Translations under genes and position numbers: made by a program | Notes under the pieces: model-generated | Told to the model about the DNA's origin: nothing | The model's database searches: none | The model's input: the letters and a program-made list of their open reading frames with translations, nothing else | Shown here: positions 52,874 to 60,818 of the stretch, piece after piece | How positions within the stretch are numbered: position 1 is the first letter of the stretch | Layout: each line of letters starts with the position of its first letter | Assembly: GCA_040398805.1 (NCBI GenBank) | Contig: JBBATK010000012.1 | Coordinates: 1 to 64,000 of the forward strand | DNA from: JBBATK01 sp040398805 | GTDB taxonomy: Bacteria > Bacteroidota > Ignavibacteria > Kapaibacteriales > NICIL-2 | Direction of reading: 5' to 3' | DNA length: 64,000 bases

Positions 52874-55489
52874 TCACAGACCGTAGCGTCCTTTCAGGGC
52901 GTTGAAGTTCTGCAGCACCTCTGTTGCCGTGAGAGCGCGGTTGTACAGGTAGACAGCGGATATGAGGCCGTCGAAGACACGAAAGGCGCCTTCAGAGCCG
53001 ATGGAGATGGCCGTATTCGCCGACGTGTTCATCGGGTTGGGCGCGAAGTAGTTCTGCACCAGCACTCCGTTCTCGTAGATCCGGATGTTCTGGTCCGTGC
53101 CGTAGGTGATGCAGATATTGTTCCATCCGACCTCTTGAAAGGTGGTGGTCCAAGTAATGTCGCCGTCGCCTAAGTTCCAGAACTGCATCTGGGGATAGGG
53201 AGTGTCCATATCGAGTCCGAAGGCCAATCGGCTGCTCCCTGCGGTACCATAGAAGAACACATTGTTCTGGTCGCGATTCCACGAGGTGGCAACGGTGTAG
53301 ATCCACATGCTCACCGTTCGCGCGCTTGCTCCATAGGGTATGGTGGAATTGGCGGCAACGATCGCCTGAGTGGTGCTGCTGTTGAAATCGATACTTCCGC
53401 CGTTGGCGGAGTTGAAGGTGAAGTTGGACAAGGTCGCGTTATTCCCATTACCGGTCAGGTCGGTCCATGTCGAGCCCGTGCCCGGATAGCTTGACGTATT
53501 CCCTGCATCGAGGTGCAACACCAGGCCGTAGTCCGCAACGGCGGAGGTGGAGCGCACGCCGCGGAAACCGGTGGCGCTATAGCGTTGAGGGATGTTGATC
53601 ACTGCAAGATTTCTGGCTGAGACCTGTAAGCTGTTCGATGCCTGTGTATCCCAGCTGCTGCCACGACTGCCCGAGCCCGTGGCCCCGGTCACCTCGCCGC
53701 TACTGATGCCGGGCCACAACGAGGTGTTCGCGTTGCCGTTCGTGCTCACAGCACCGTCTCCATGGACACCGGTATAGTTTCGTCCGGCCGTCTCTGCCAC
53801 GTTCACCAGTCGATCCCACACGTTGCCGCTCATTTCCATGATGCCGAAATAGCTGGCACCGGACTGCGCTCGTGAGGTCGCGGTGCCGGCAAAGGCACCG
53901 GCGCGCATCGGGCCTTGCACGTTGGTCTGTCGGTCGAAGGCACTGTTGGCGTTGGCCGTCGAGGTGACCTCCCCCGCCTGTCCGCTGTTCGTGATATCAC
54001 TCGCGCTTGTCGCCGTCGTCGTACCCCATGCGAATTCGTTGCTGACGGGTGTTATGGGTCCGCGACAGGCTTTCTCGAACTCAAGCTCGGTCATGGGTCT
54101 CAGACCCGACCAATCGGCAAAGGCACAACCATCCATCCAATTCAGTTGTCCCATGGCTATCCACTCTCCGTCATCGGACTGATTGACGGTCGTGTACGGA
54201 GACGTGGAGCTGTTCATGTCGCAAGCATATGTTCGCGGGCTCTCGCCACCCGGATCGGTTATGAGCCGAAGACCGATACGGTTGACGGGTGCGGAGAGAT
54301 TATTGATCTCACCGGCGCTCCATGAACCACTCGTAAAGGTGTAGCCACCGGCATATCGTCCCACGACTCCATCCATCGTCACTCGGTTGGCTTGCTGCGT
54401 CCTGGTGAGCGTATTCAGAAAGTCTCTGTATTGCCCCTGCGTGATCTCGTACTTCATGCCATAAAAGCCGGCAAACCCTTTAGGAAAGCTCGCCGACAGG
54501 GTCGCCTCGGCATCTGCCGCTCCATTTCCAATGGTATTACCTCCGGACGACGATGTTCCCCAGAGTTTGCCCGCGGCATTGTCGATACCCAAGGCGGCTT
54601 CCGAGGTGATCTGAAGGGGAACGGTGCTACCACTGGTCCACGAACCGTTGGTAAAGCTCCCATCTTCCGTTCCCCCGGTGCCGACGAAGAAGCTGCCCTG
54701 TGGCACATAGACCATCTCCGTTCCGAACACTCGGATATCCACCGAGTCCGCGTCGTTGATGCCATTGGCGCCATAGTTCCAGCGGAGCTGGACGTTGCTG
54801 GAGGTGAATGTCCCGCTACCGACGTCCGATCGATACAGGAACACGCCCAGTCCGGGGTTCGTCGTGGCATTGAAGACAGCGGAGGGAGTAAGTAAGCCGA
54901 CCGAGATAGCCCCTGCGGTTCCGATGCTACCCGTTGTGTGTCCGGAATTATGTAATCGTGCATGCTCCCAGATGCGGTAGCAGGTGATGCTTGCACCGCT
55001 CAGCGGGGTCGTCGGTGTGGCACTGACGACGAACTGCGTCGAATTCGTGATACTTGTGATGACCGTATTCGCAGCGAAGGCGCCGGTGCCGGCAGTGACC
55101 GTCACGGGCATGCCGACACGCAGAGCGGCGGTACTGGAAACCGTGACTGTTGTCGAGGAACTGCTGACGGACGTGAAGGTTGGGTCCGAAGTACCTCGAC
55201 GGAACTTCACGAACAGCCATGCCGCGTCCCAATTGCCCGTGCTGCGACTGCGCCATGAGTTATCCCATGAAACACTCACGAGTACCGAGACGAAGTTCGC
55301 AGCGTTGTTCGCGCCCGCCGAAACATCGCGACCTGACAGACTCACCGAACTGATAGACAGATTATTGGCGCGCAATGGAAGCACGGTACCGACGACACAC
55401 ACCACGACCAGAACACATGCGCTTGCAACGGAGAGCGACCGTCGAACATGCGGTCGATGAATCTCGGAGAATGACGTGCGTGTTTTCAT
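52874..55489 (-). CDS. FGE/C-type-lectin-fold surface protein with LamG-like domain
   Basis: 871 residues. N-terminal signal (SLSVASACVLVVVCVVGTVL), then a ~240-residue module (ANNLSISSVSLSG, NWDAAWLFVKFR, TTVTVSSTAALRVGMPVTVT, RIWEHARLHN) shared with the paralogue at 58895. Residues ~245-665 form a formylglycine-generating-enzyme/sulfatase-modifying fold (MVYVPQGSFFVG, GFYGMKYEITQGQYRDFLN, FADWSGLRPMTELEFEKACRG, YFGIMEMSGNVWDRLVNVA, GFRGVRS). The paired catalytic Cys of true FGE enzymes is absent, so a binding role is more likely. The C-terminal ~190 residues are a LamG/concanavalin-like domain (YGLVLHLDAGNTSSYPG, ARTVSMWIYTVA, NNICITYGTDQNIRIYENGVLV). No T9SS domain. Last gene of the four-gene cluster. 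Confidence 0.88.
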   Translation of the reverse strand: MKTRTSFSEIHRPHVRRSLSVASACVLVVVCVVGTVLPLRANNLSISSVSLSGRDVSAGANNAANFVSVLVSVSWDNSWRSRSTGNWDAAWLFVKFRRGTSDPTFTSVSSSSTTVTVSSTAALRVGMPVTVTAGTGAFAANTVITSITNSTQFVVSATPTTPLSGASITCYRIWEHARLHNSGHTTGSIGTAGAISVGLLTPSAVFNATTNPGLGVFLYRSDVGSGTFTSSNVQLRWNYGANGINDADSVDIRVFGTEMVYVPQGSFFVGTGGTEDGSFTNGSWTSGSTVPLQITSEAALGIDNAAGKLWGTSSSGGNTIGNGAADAEATLSASFPKGFAGFYGMKYEITQGQYRDFLNTLTRTQQANRVTMDGVVGRYAGGYTFTSGSWSAGEINNLSAPVNRIGLRLITDPGGESPRTYACDMNSSTSPYTTVNQSDDGEWIAMGQLNWMDGCAFADWSGLRPMTELEFEKACRGPITPVSNEFAWGTTTATSASDITNSGQAGEVTSTANANSAFDRQTNVQGPMRAGAFAGTATSRAQSGASYFGIMEMSGNVWDRLVNVAETAGRNYTGVHGDGAVSTNGNANTSLWPGISSGEVTGATGSGSRGSSWDTQASNSLQVSARNLAVINIPQRYSATGFRGVRSTSAVADYGLVLHLDAGNTSSYPGTGSTWTDLTGNGNNATLSNFTFNSANGGSIDFNSSTTQAIVAANSTIPYGASARTVSMWIYTVATSWNRDQNNVFFYGTAGSSRLAFGLDMDTPYPQMQFWNLGDGDITWTTTFQEVGWNNICITYGTDQNIRIYENGVLVQNYFAPNPMNTSANTAISIGSEGAFRVFDGLISAVYLYNRALTATEVLQNFNALKGRYGL

Positions 55490-55502
55490 GGTGTGTCCTG
55501 AC

Positions 55503-58500
55503 TTATTGCGAACAAATTTCCGTGACCACGCCACTGGCGTTGATTTTCACGGCGCGGGCGTTCGATGTGGAGTTCTGAATGTTATACCAATCGGTACCGT
55601 TGCCGGTGAACACGGTGGTCAAGGTCTTGTCCGTGTAGCACTTTGTGGAATTCACAACAAGCACATCCCGATCAAGCCACAGAAGCTGGTTGTAGGATGC
55701 GGGCGTGGACGGACAGGTCTGACCCGCCGCCGTCCCTATCCGCATGCTCCGGAAATCACCCTTGATGAGCAGTTGTACGTTGTCGGATTTCGCTATGCCC
55801 GAGGCCAGCAGGCCTTGGGTGCCGCCTTGTGACTTCGTCACGGCATAGGTGGTCAGTGATTGACGGTTGACACCCTTGAGTCCCGTCGGCGGTGTACCCG
55901 TGACCGTGAAGACGCCGGCGCGGACGGCGGCGTTGAACCGGTCCCACGTCACCACACGATTATTTTCCAACAGGTCCCACGGATCGGTCAACGGGGTGCC
56001 AAGCACGGTGAATACGGCATGACCGTCGTCGACGCCGCCACGATAGGGGGCATCGGCGGACGTCATCAGATCATTGAACAGACTTACCGAGGCGTCACCG
56101 CGGCCGTTACCACCCTTATACATGTCACAGTTATCAGGCACCAGTTCGCCGGTTGAGAGGAGTTGGGCACCATGCGAGTAGCCGGCGAAGACGACAGCCG
56201 CCAGTTGACTGGCGGTAAGCGTGCCGGTCGAGGTTCCAAAGAAGATTTTTCCCGACGTGCCGCCAGAGCCGCATGCACCCGTCCAGCCGTTCACCGTGAG
56301 GGTGTTGGTGCCCCAGCTCACCGAGGACGAGTTACCGAAACTGAGGTTGTTTGCTCCCGTACCGAGATTGATGATCGCGTTGACATTCACTGTGAGCGTG
56401 CCCGCCCAGGTATTATTACCGCTAACGTTTTCTACTGCCGGTGGTGCATCATCACTCATAGTATACCGCACGATGACAATGCCCGATCCTCCGCTTCCGG
56501 CTGTACCATTAGCTGCAGCACCACCACCTCCGCCACCGGTATTGGCCGTGGCATTTGCAGCTGTGGCACCGCCCGTAGCACCTGCTCCGCCACCGGCGGT
56601 GGCGGTTCCGGGAGTACTCGACCATGACGATCCACCGCCACCACCTGCTCTCGCTGTGGCAGTTCCATTGATGGATGAGGTAACCCCTGATCCACCGGCA
56701 CCACCAACAGTAGAACTACTTCCACCGATGGTATTTCCACCATTCCCGCCTGCGCCGCCACCTCCACTACCGGCCCAGTCTCCACTGGCATCTCCTCCGC
56801 CATCATATCCCTGCCCTGCGGTACCGGAACCTCCATTGTTGATACCTGCACTACTACCTCCTCCGGAACCGTAACCGTCAGCTGCGTTCTGATAGGTATG
56901 TCCGGGACCACCACCAAGGGCGACAATACCCGCAAAGGAAGAATTTCCTCCCGGCGATCCTGTACCTAAGGTTCCAGCAGCACCTCCTGCCCCCACGGCC
57001 ACTGCGTAGGTCTGCGGCGTCAGGGTGATACGGGCTTCGGCAGACGCTCCACCGCCACTGGATTCGCCCACCACGGAGGAACGGTAACCACCGGCACCGC
57101 CGCCACCGCCAGAGGTACCGCCTCCTCTGGCACCACCGCCACCCCCACCAATCATCAAATACTCTATCATTCCGCCACTACTCACCACTAGATCGCCGGA
57201 AGAAGTAAATGTGTGTACGCGACAATTTATGCCTGACACATTGATATCCGTGACCGTTCCTCCTGTGGCAGACACCGCGTCATTGAGCGTCAGCGTCTCG
57301 CCGGTAACGGTGACACCGCCCTGTAGTTGCAACTTGGCACCACGCGTAACCACTGTTCCGCTGGCGCTTGTTCCAAGCGCTGAATTGTTTTGGATGTTTA
57401 CACAACCTGCATTGATATTTGTTATTCCCGTATAGGTGTTGGCACCGGAAAGGGTGAGCGTGCCGGTACCTTGCTTGGTGAGGGCCACGCTGGTGGCCGT
57501 ACCATTTTGAATGACCCCACTAAACGTGGTGGAGGTGTTGTTGCCGCCGGCAGTTAGGGTCAGGGTTCCGGCAGCTGTGCTAGACACCGTGCCCGCGCCG
57601 GCCAATGAGCCAACAGTCTCGCTGAAACCCGCAAGGTTGAAGGTCGCACCGCTGGCCACGCTGAGCGCGCTGCCATCGGGGATGACGCTGGAGGCACCCA
57701 TCTGAAGCGTGCCCGCACTGATGGTGGTTGCCCCCGAGTAGGTATTTGCACCCGAGAGAATGAGTTTGCCACTACTGCTCTGCGTGAGGTTCGTCACGTT
57801 TGAACCGATCACCGAACTGATGGTGGTCAACCCCCTGCCCTCGTAGGTAAGGGTGCCGGTAAAGTTGATCGAGCCTGTGGTGAAGATGAGTTCTTCGTTG
57901 AGTGTGCTATTTTTGATTGTAAGATTATTCGTGCCGGTTATGCCGCCGGTGAGTGTCTTCGAAAGGCCAACACTCCCATCAGGGGGGTTGACCTCGGCGA
58001 TCATCTCGATGGTGATAGACCCCGTATGGCCCGAAGCGAGCACGATTGGGTTGGTGAAGGACGCAGGGTTGTTGTCATTGGGCAATAGAACCACATTACC
58101 GGTGCCGCCGTTCACGCCAAGCGTGAGCGTGCCCGTGCCGAGATTCTGTTGAGTGTTGCCGAAGTCCAACGTGCCCTGCTCGACTCGCACACCACCCGTC
58201 AACCCAGAGTTGTGGTTCCGCAATCCCAACGTGCCGGTGCCACGCTGCACCACGATGCCCGCGCCGCTGAAGGTGGGAAGCTCCCCATTCGCTGTAGTGA
58301 TGGTATTGCTGCGGTTGACCGCGAATGTGGCACCGCTTTGGATCTCAACGTTTGCTGTTCCGGGCCTCCCGGTGGTTCCTCCATCGCCGATTTGCAGGGT
58401 GCCGGCAGAGATGGTGGTAGCGCCGGTGTAGGTATTCGTTCCGGTGAGGGTGAGCGTGCCCGATCCGCTTTTGGTGAGAATTGTTCCCGTGCCGCTGAGG

Positions 58501-58889
58501 ACACCGGAATAGCTGGTGCTGCTATTATTGCCACCGACGTTCACCGTCGGTGTGCCGGAGGCCGTCCCGATGTTGCCCGCTCCGGCGAGTGAACCCGCCG
58601 TGAGGTTGAAGCCCGCCAAGGCAAGGGTGCCCGTCACCGTAAGGTTGCCCGTAGTGATATCCGTATTCGCAACGAGGGTGACAGTGTGCCCGGCAGCAAT
58701 GGTTACGTTGTTTCCCGCTGCAGGCACCACGCCACCCACCCAGGTCGCGCCGACATTCCAGTTGCCGGACTGAGCCGAGGTTTGCGCCTGAGCGACACTC
58801 TGCATCAGTATCACCAAGGTGATCAGGATGATATGGTATCCATGCCGCTTCACGATGTTCAGTGGGTTTCCGCTAAGAGTGGAATACAT
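55503..58889 (-). CDS. Giant beta-strand-repeat protein with phage-like polyglycine domain
   Basis: 1128 residues. Signal peptide (YHIILITLVILMQSVAQA), then about 500 residues of autotransporter-associated beta-strand (PATR-type) repeats such as GTGTLTLTGTNTYTGATTIS and SGANTYTGITNINAG, which should form a beta-helix. A polyglycine domain (about 575-815) begins EYLMIGGGGGGARGG and ends GGSGIVIVRY, the pattern of phage tail-tip glycine-rich domains. A further beta module (NTWAGTLTVNVN, SGKIFFGTSTGTLTASQLA) and a C-terminal domain with MYKGGNGRGDASVSLFN, RVVTWDRFNAAVRAGVFTV and a final LWLDRDVLVVNSTKCYTDK follow. No autotransporter barrel or T9SS domain was seen, so its export route is unknown. 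Gaps of 5 and 13 bp to its neighbours argue for one operon. Confidence 0.88.
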   Translation of the reverse strand: MYSTLSGNPLNIVKRHGYHIILITLVILMQSVAQAQTSAQSGNWNVGATWVGGVVPAAGNNVTIAAGHTVTLVANTDITTGNLTVTGTLALAGFNLTAGSLAGAGNIGTASGTPTVNVGGNNSSTSYSGVLSGTGTILTKSGSGTLTLTGTNTYTGATTISAGTLQIGDGGTTGRPGTANVEIQSGATFAVNRSNTITTANGELPTFSGAGIVVQRGTGTLGLRNHNSGLTGGVRVEQGTLDFGNTQQNLGTGTLTLGVNGGTGNVVLLPNDNNPASFTNPIVLASGHTGSITIEMIAEVNPPDGSVGLSKTLTGGITGTNNLTIKNSTLNEELIFTTGSINFTGTLTYEGRGLTTISSVIGSNVTNLTQSSSGKLILSGANTYSGATTISAGTLQMGASSVIPDGSALSVASGATFNLAGFSETVGSLAGAGTVSSTAAGTLTLTAGGNNTSTTFSGVIQNGTATSVALTKQGTGTLTLSGANTYTGITNINAGCVNIQNNSALGTSASGTVVTRGAKLQLQGGVTVTGETLTLNDAVSATGGTVTDINVSGINCRVHTFTSSGDLVVSSGGMIEYLMIGGGGGGARGGGTSGGGGGAGGYRSSVVGESSGGGASAEARITLTPQTYAVAVGAGGAAGTLGTGSPGGNSSFAGIVALGGGPGHTYQNAADGYGSGGGSSAGINNGGSGTAGQGYDGGGDASGDWAGSGGGGAGGNGGNTIGGSSSTVGGAGGSGVTSSINGTATARAGGGGGSSWSSTPGTATAGGGAGATGGATAANATANTGGGGGGAAANGTAGSGGSGIVIVRYTMSDDAPPAVENVSGNNTWAGTLTVNVNAIINLGTGANNLSFGNSSSVSWGTNTLTVNGWTGACGSGGTSGKIFFGTSTGTLTASQLAAVVFAGYSHGAQLLSTGELVPDNCDMYKGGNGRGDASVSLFNDLMTSADAPYRGGVDDGHAVFTVLGTPLTDPWDLLENNRVVTWDRFNAAVRAGVFTVTGTPPTGLKGVNRQSLTTYAVTKSQGGTQGLLASGIAKSDNVQLLIKGDFRSMRIGTAAGQTCPSTPASYNQLLWLDRDVLVVNSTKCYTDKTLTTVFTGNGTDWYNIQNSTSNARAVKINASGVVTEICSQ

Positions 58890-58894
58890 GTTGT

Positions 58895-60811
58895 TTATTG
58901 AGCAGTTCGCACGCCACGACCGCCGATGACTTCCCAGAAATTTTCCCCTTGTACGACGCCGGTTCTGAATGCGCCGATATTACGACCGGAGACGGAGTAA
59001 CTCATATAGTTGTTCCAATTCGAGCTCCATGCTCCCCCTCGTAAACCTGCACCTTCGTAGGGTGGGGTTGATGGCCAATTTGTCACGTTATGGTGCCCTG
59101 TGGAACTCAAACTACCGTCGCCATGCAATCCGGTATACGCTCTCCCTTCATTACGCGCCACATTAACCACTTGTTCCCAATGTCCGCCTGTCATATCCAT
59201 CATACCATAGTACGCAGCTCCTGCAGCTTCTCTTGCCGTTGCATTACCCGCAAAAGCTCCGACTCGCGTAGGGTTCGTACTTGTCGTTGTCGTTGCCGAC
59301 TCTGCGTTCGGGTTATAGGTGCCGCTTTTCCCGGAAAAATTTCCGTTGGTTGCTGTTTCATTGACGGAGCCACGATTCGTTATACTCGTATTTGCAACGA
59401 TATTGGTGGTACCCCATGCATATTCGTTCGGCACAGGTGATAGCGTGCCACGACAGGCCTTCTCATATTCCAGCTCTGTCATAAGACGCAAGCCCGACCA
59501 ATCCAAATACGACGCGAAATTATAATACGTGCCACTTGTCGACGCCAGTGACGCGCCATCGTTGGATTCATCATAGATGTTATTGCCTGATTGATCCGCT
59601 CCATAGACAGCCGGCGTATTGATAGTGGAATTCCCCGGGGTTCGTATCTCTATATAGTTCCACGTGCTTGCATTGATTTTCGTACCGACTCCCGATTCAG
59701 GGGTGCCGTTGAAATGAAATAATGTTTGTTGCTGGTAGGTGAGCGTATTCAGATAATCCCGGTATTGACCTTGACTCATCTCGTATTTCATGCAGTAAAA
59801 GGCTCCGAAGCCTTTCGGGAAGGCAGCCGGAAGCGATACCGCAGCATCTGTAGAGTTGCCCATGTGGTGACCTCTGTCATTCTGATTGACTGACAGATCA
59901 TTGGACATTCCCCAAAGTCTGCCGGACACATTATCAATATCAATGGCATTTTCACCGGTTATCCTGAAAGGAATGGATGTTCTTCCCTGAGGAGAGGTGC
60001 TGACGCCTTGCGGACCGAAGGATTTCGATCCATCGGTCATACTGCCCCATTCATGATAATCGGTACCGCCTGATCCGACGAAAAACGCGCCCTGCGGCAC
60101 ATACACCATTTCGACGGCGAACAACCGGATGCTGATGACGGCGTCATCGGCAACGCCATTGGCACCATAGTTCCATCGCACCTGCACATTGTTGAACGAA
60201 TTGCTACCCGCACCCACGGAGCTACGATAGAGAAACACTCCAAGAGCAGGGTTCGAGGTTGCATTGAATGCCGTGCCCGGAGCAAGAAGGCCGGCATCGA
60301 GGGAGCTTCCCGATGGGGCAGTGTGTCCGTTGTCGTTAAGACGGGCATGTTCCCAGATACGGGTGCATTCGATACTCGCATTACTTAGTGGTGTGGCGGG
60401 TGTGGCACTCACCACGAACTGCGTGCTGTTGGTGATGCTGGAAATCACCGTATTGGCGGCGAACGCTCCTGTTCCGCTCGTCACCCTCACGGGCATACCC
60501 GCACGCAGATTGGCCGTGCTACTTACGGTTACGGTTGTCGTGCTACTGCTGGCGCCCGTCAAGATGGGATTGCTATCCCCTACGCGAAACTTCACGAACA
60601 CCCACGCGGCATCCCAGTTCGATGGACCGATGGACGTGCGCCAGGAGTTCTCCCAGCTAACATTGAATTTCACCAGTATGAAGTCGCTCGCGGAATTCAT
60701 TCCGGTGAGCGAAAGCGAGCTCACGGCTAAGTTATTGGCGAAGAGCGTGCTGTGCACTGCGCACAGGCATGCAACGGCCAGAATGATCACATATCGTCGA
60801 CAATGTCTCAT
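58895..60811 (-). CDS. FGE/C-type-lectin-fold surface protein
   Basis: 638 residues. Signal peptide (VIILAVACLCAVHSTLFA). The N-terminal module (ANNLAVSSLSLTG, NWDAAWVFVKFR, TTVTVSSTANLRAGMPVRVT, NTVISSITNSTQFVVSATP, RIWEHARLND) is clearly homologous to that of the 52874 gene. The FGE-fold region has MVYVPQGAFFVGSG, GAFYCMKYEMSQGQYRDYL, LDWSGLRLMTELEYEKACRG, YGMMDMTGGHWEQVVNVA and the C-terminal GLRGGAWSSNWNN, SGRNIGAF, GGRGVRTAQ. No catalytic Cys pair. It lacks the LamG domain of its paralogue. ATG 60811 is 7 bp after the stop of the fibre gene. Probable ligand-binding surface protein. Confidence 0.88.
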   Translation of the reverse strand: MRHCRRYVIILAVACLCAVHSTLFANNLAVSSLSLTGMNSASDFILVKFNVSWENSWRTSIGPSNWDAAWVFVKFRVGDSNPILTGASSSTTTVTVSSTANLRAGMPVRVTSGTGAFAANTVISSITNSTQFVVSATPATPLSNASIECTRIWEHARLNDNGHTAPSGSSLDAGLLAPGTAFNATSNPALGVFLYRSSVGAGSNSFNNVQVRWNYGANGVADDAVISIRLFAVEMVYVPQGAFFVGSGGTDYHEWGSMTDGSKSFGPQGVSTSPQGRTSIPFRITGENAIDIDNVSGRLWGMSNDLSVNQNDRGHHMGNSTDAAVSLPAAFPKGFGAFYCMKYEMSQGQYRDYLNTLTYQQQTLFHFNGTPESGVGTKINASTWNYIEIRTPGNSTINTPAVYGADQSGNNIYDESNDGASLASTSGTYYNFASYLDWSGLRLMTELEYEKACRGTLSPVPNEYAWGTTNIVANTSITNRGSVNETATNGNFSGKSGTYNPNAESATTTTSTNPTRVGAFAGNATAREAAGAAYYGMMDMTGGHWEQVVNVARNEGRAYTGLHGDGSLSSTGHHNVTNWPSTPPYEGAGLRGGAWSSNWNNYMSYSVSGRNIGAFRTGVVQGENFWEVIGGRGVRTAQ

Positions 60812-60818
60812 ACCCTGA

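Noticed and set aside
56085..56110. RGD cell-adhesion motif in the polyglycine protein
   Set aside because: The tripeptide occurs in a conserved-looking GNGRGDASV stretch that is explained by the family pattern; an integrin role has no support.
55860..58773. Plus-strand frames across the surface cluster (proline- and valine-rich)
   Set aside because: They are complements of Gly/Thr-rich minus-strand coding sequence and have no independent start signals.
55503..58889. Classical autotransporter
   Set aside because: The PATR-type repeats suggest it, but the C-terminus lacks a 12-strand barrel and ends in a soluble-looking domain.
52874..60811. Diversity-generating retroelement
   Set aside because: The FGE fold fits a DGR target, but there is no reverse transcriptase, no accessory gene and no near-identical template/variable repeat pair in the window.
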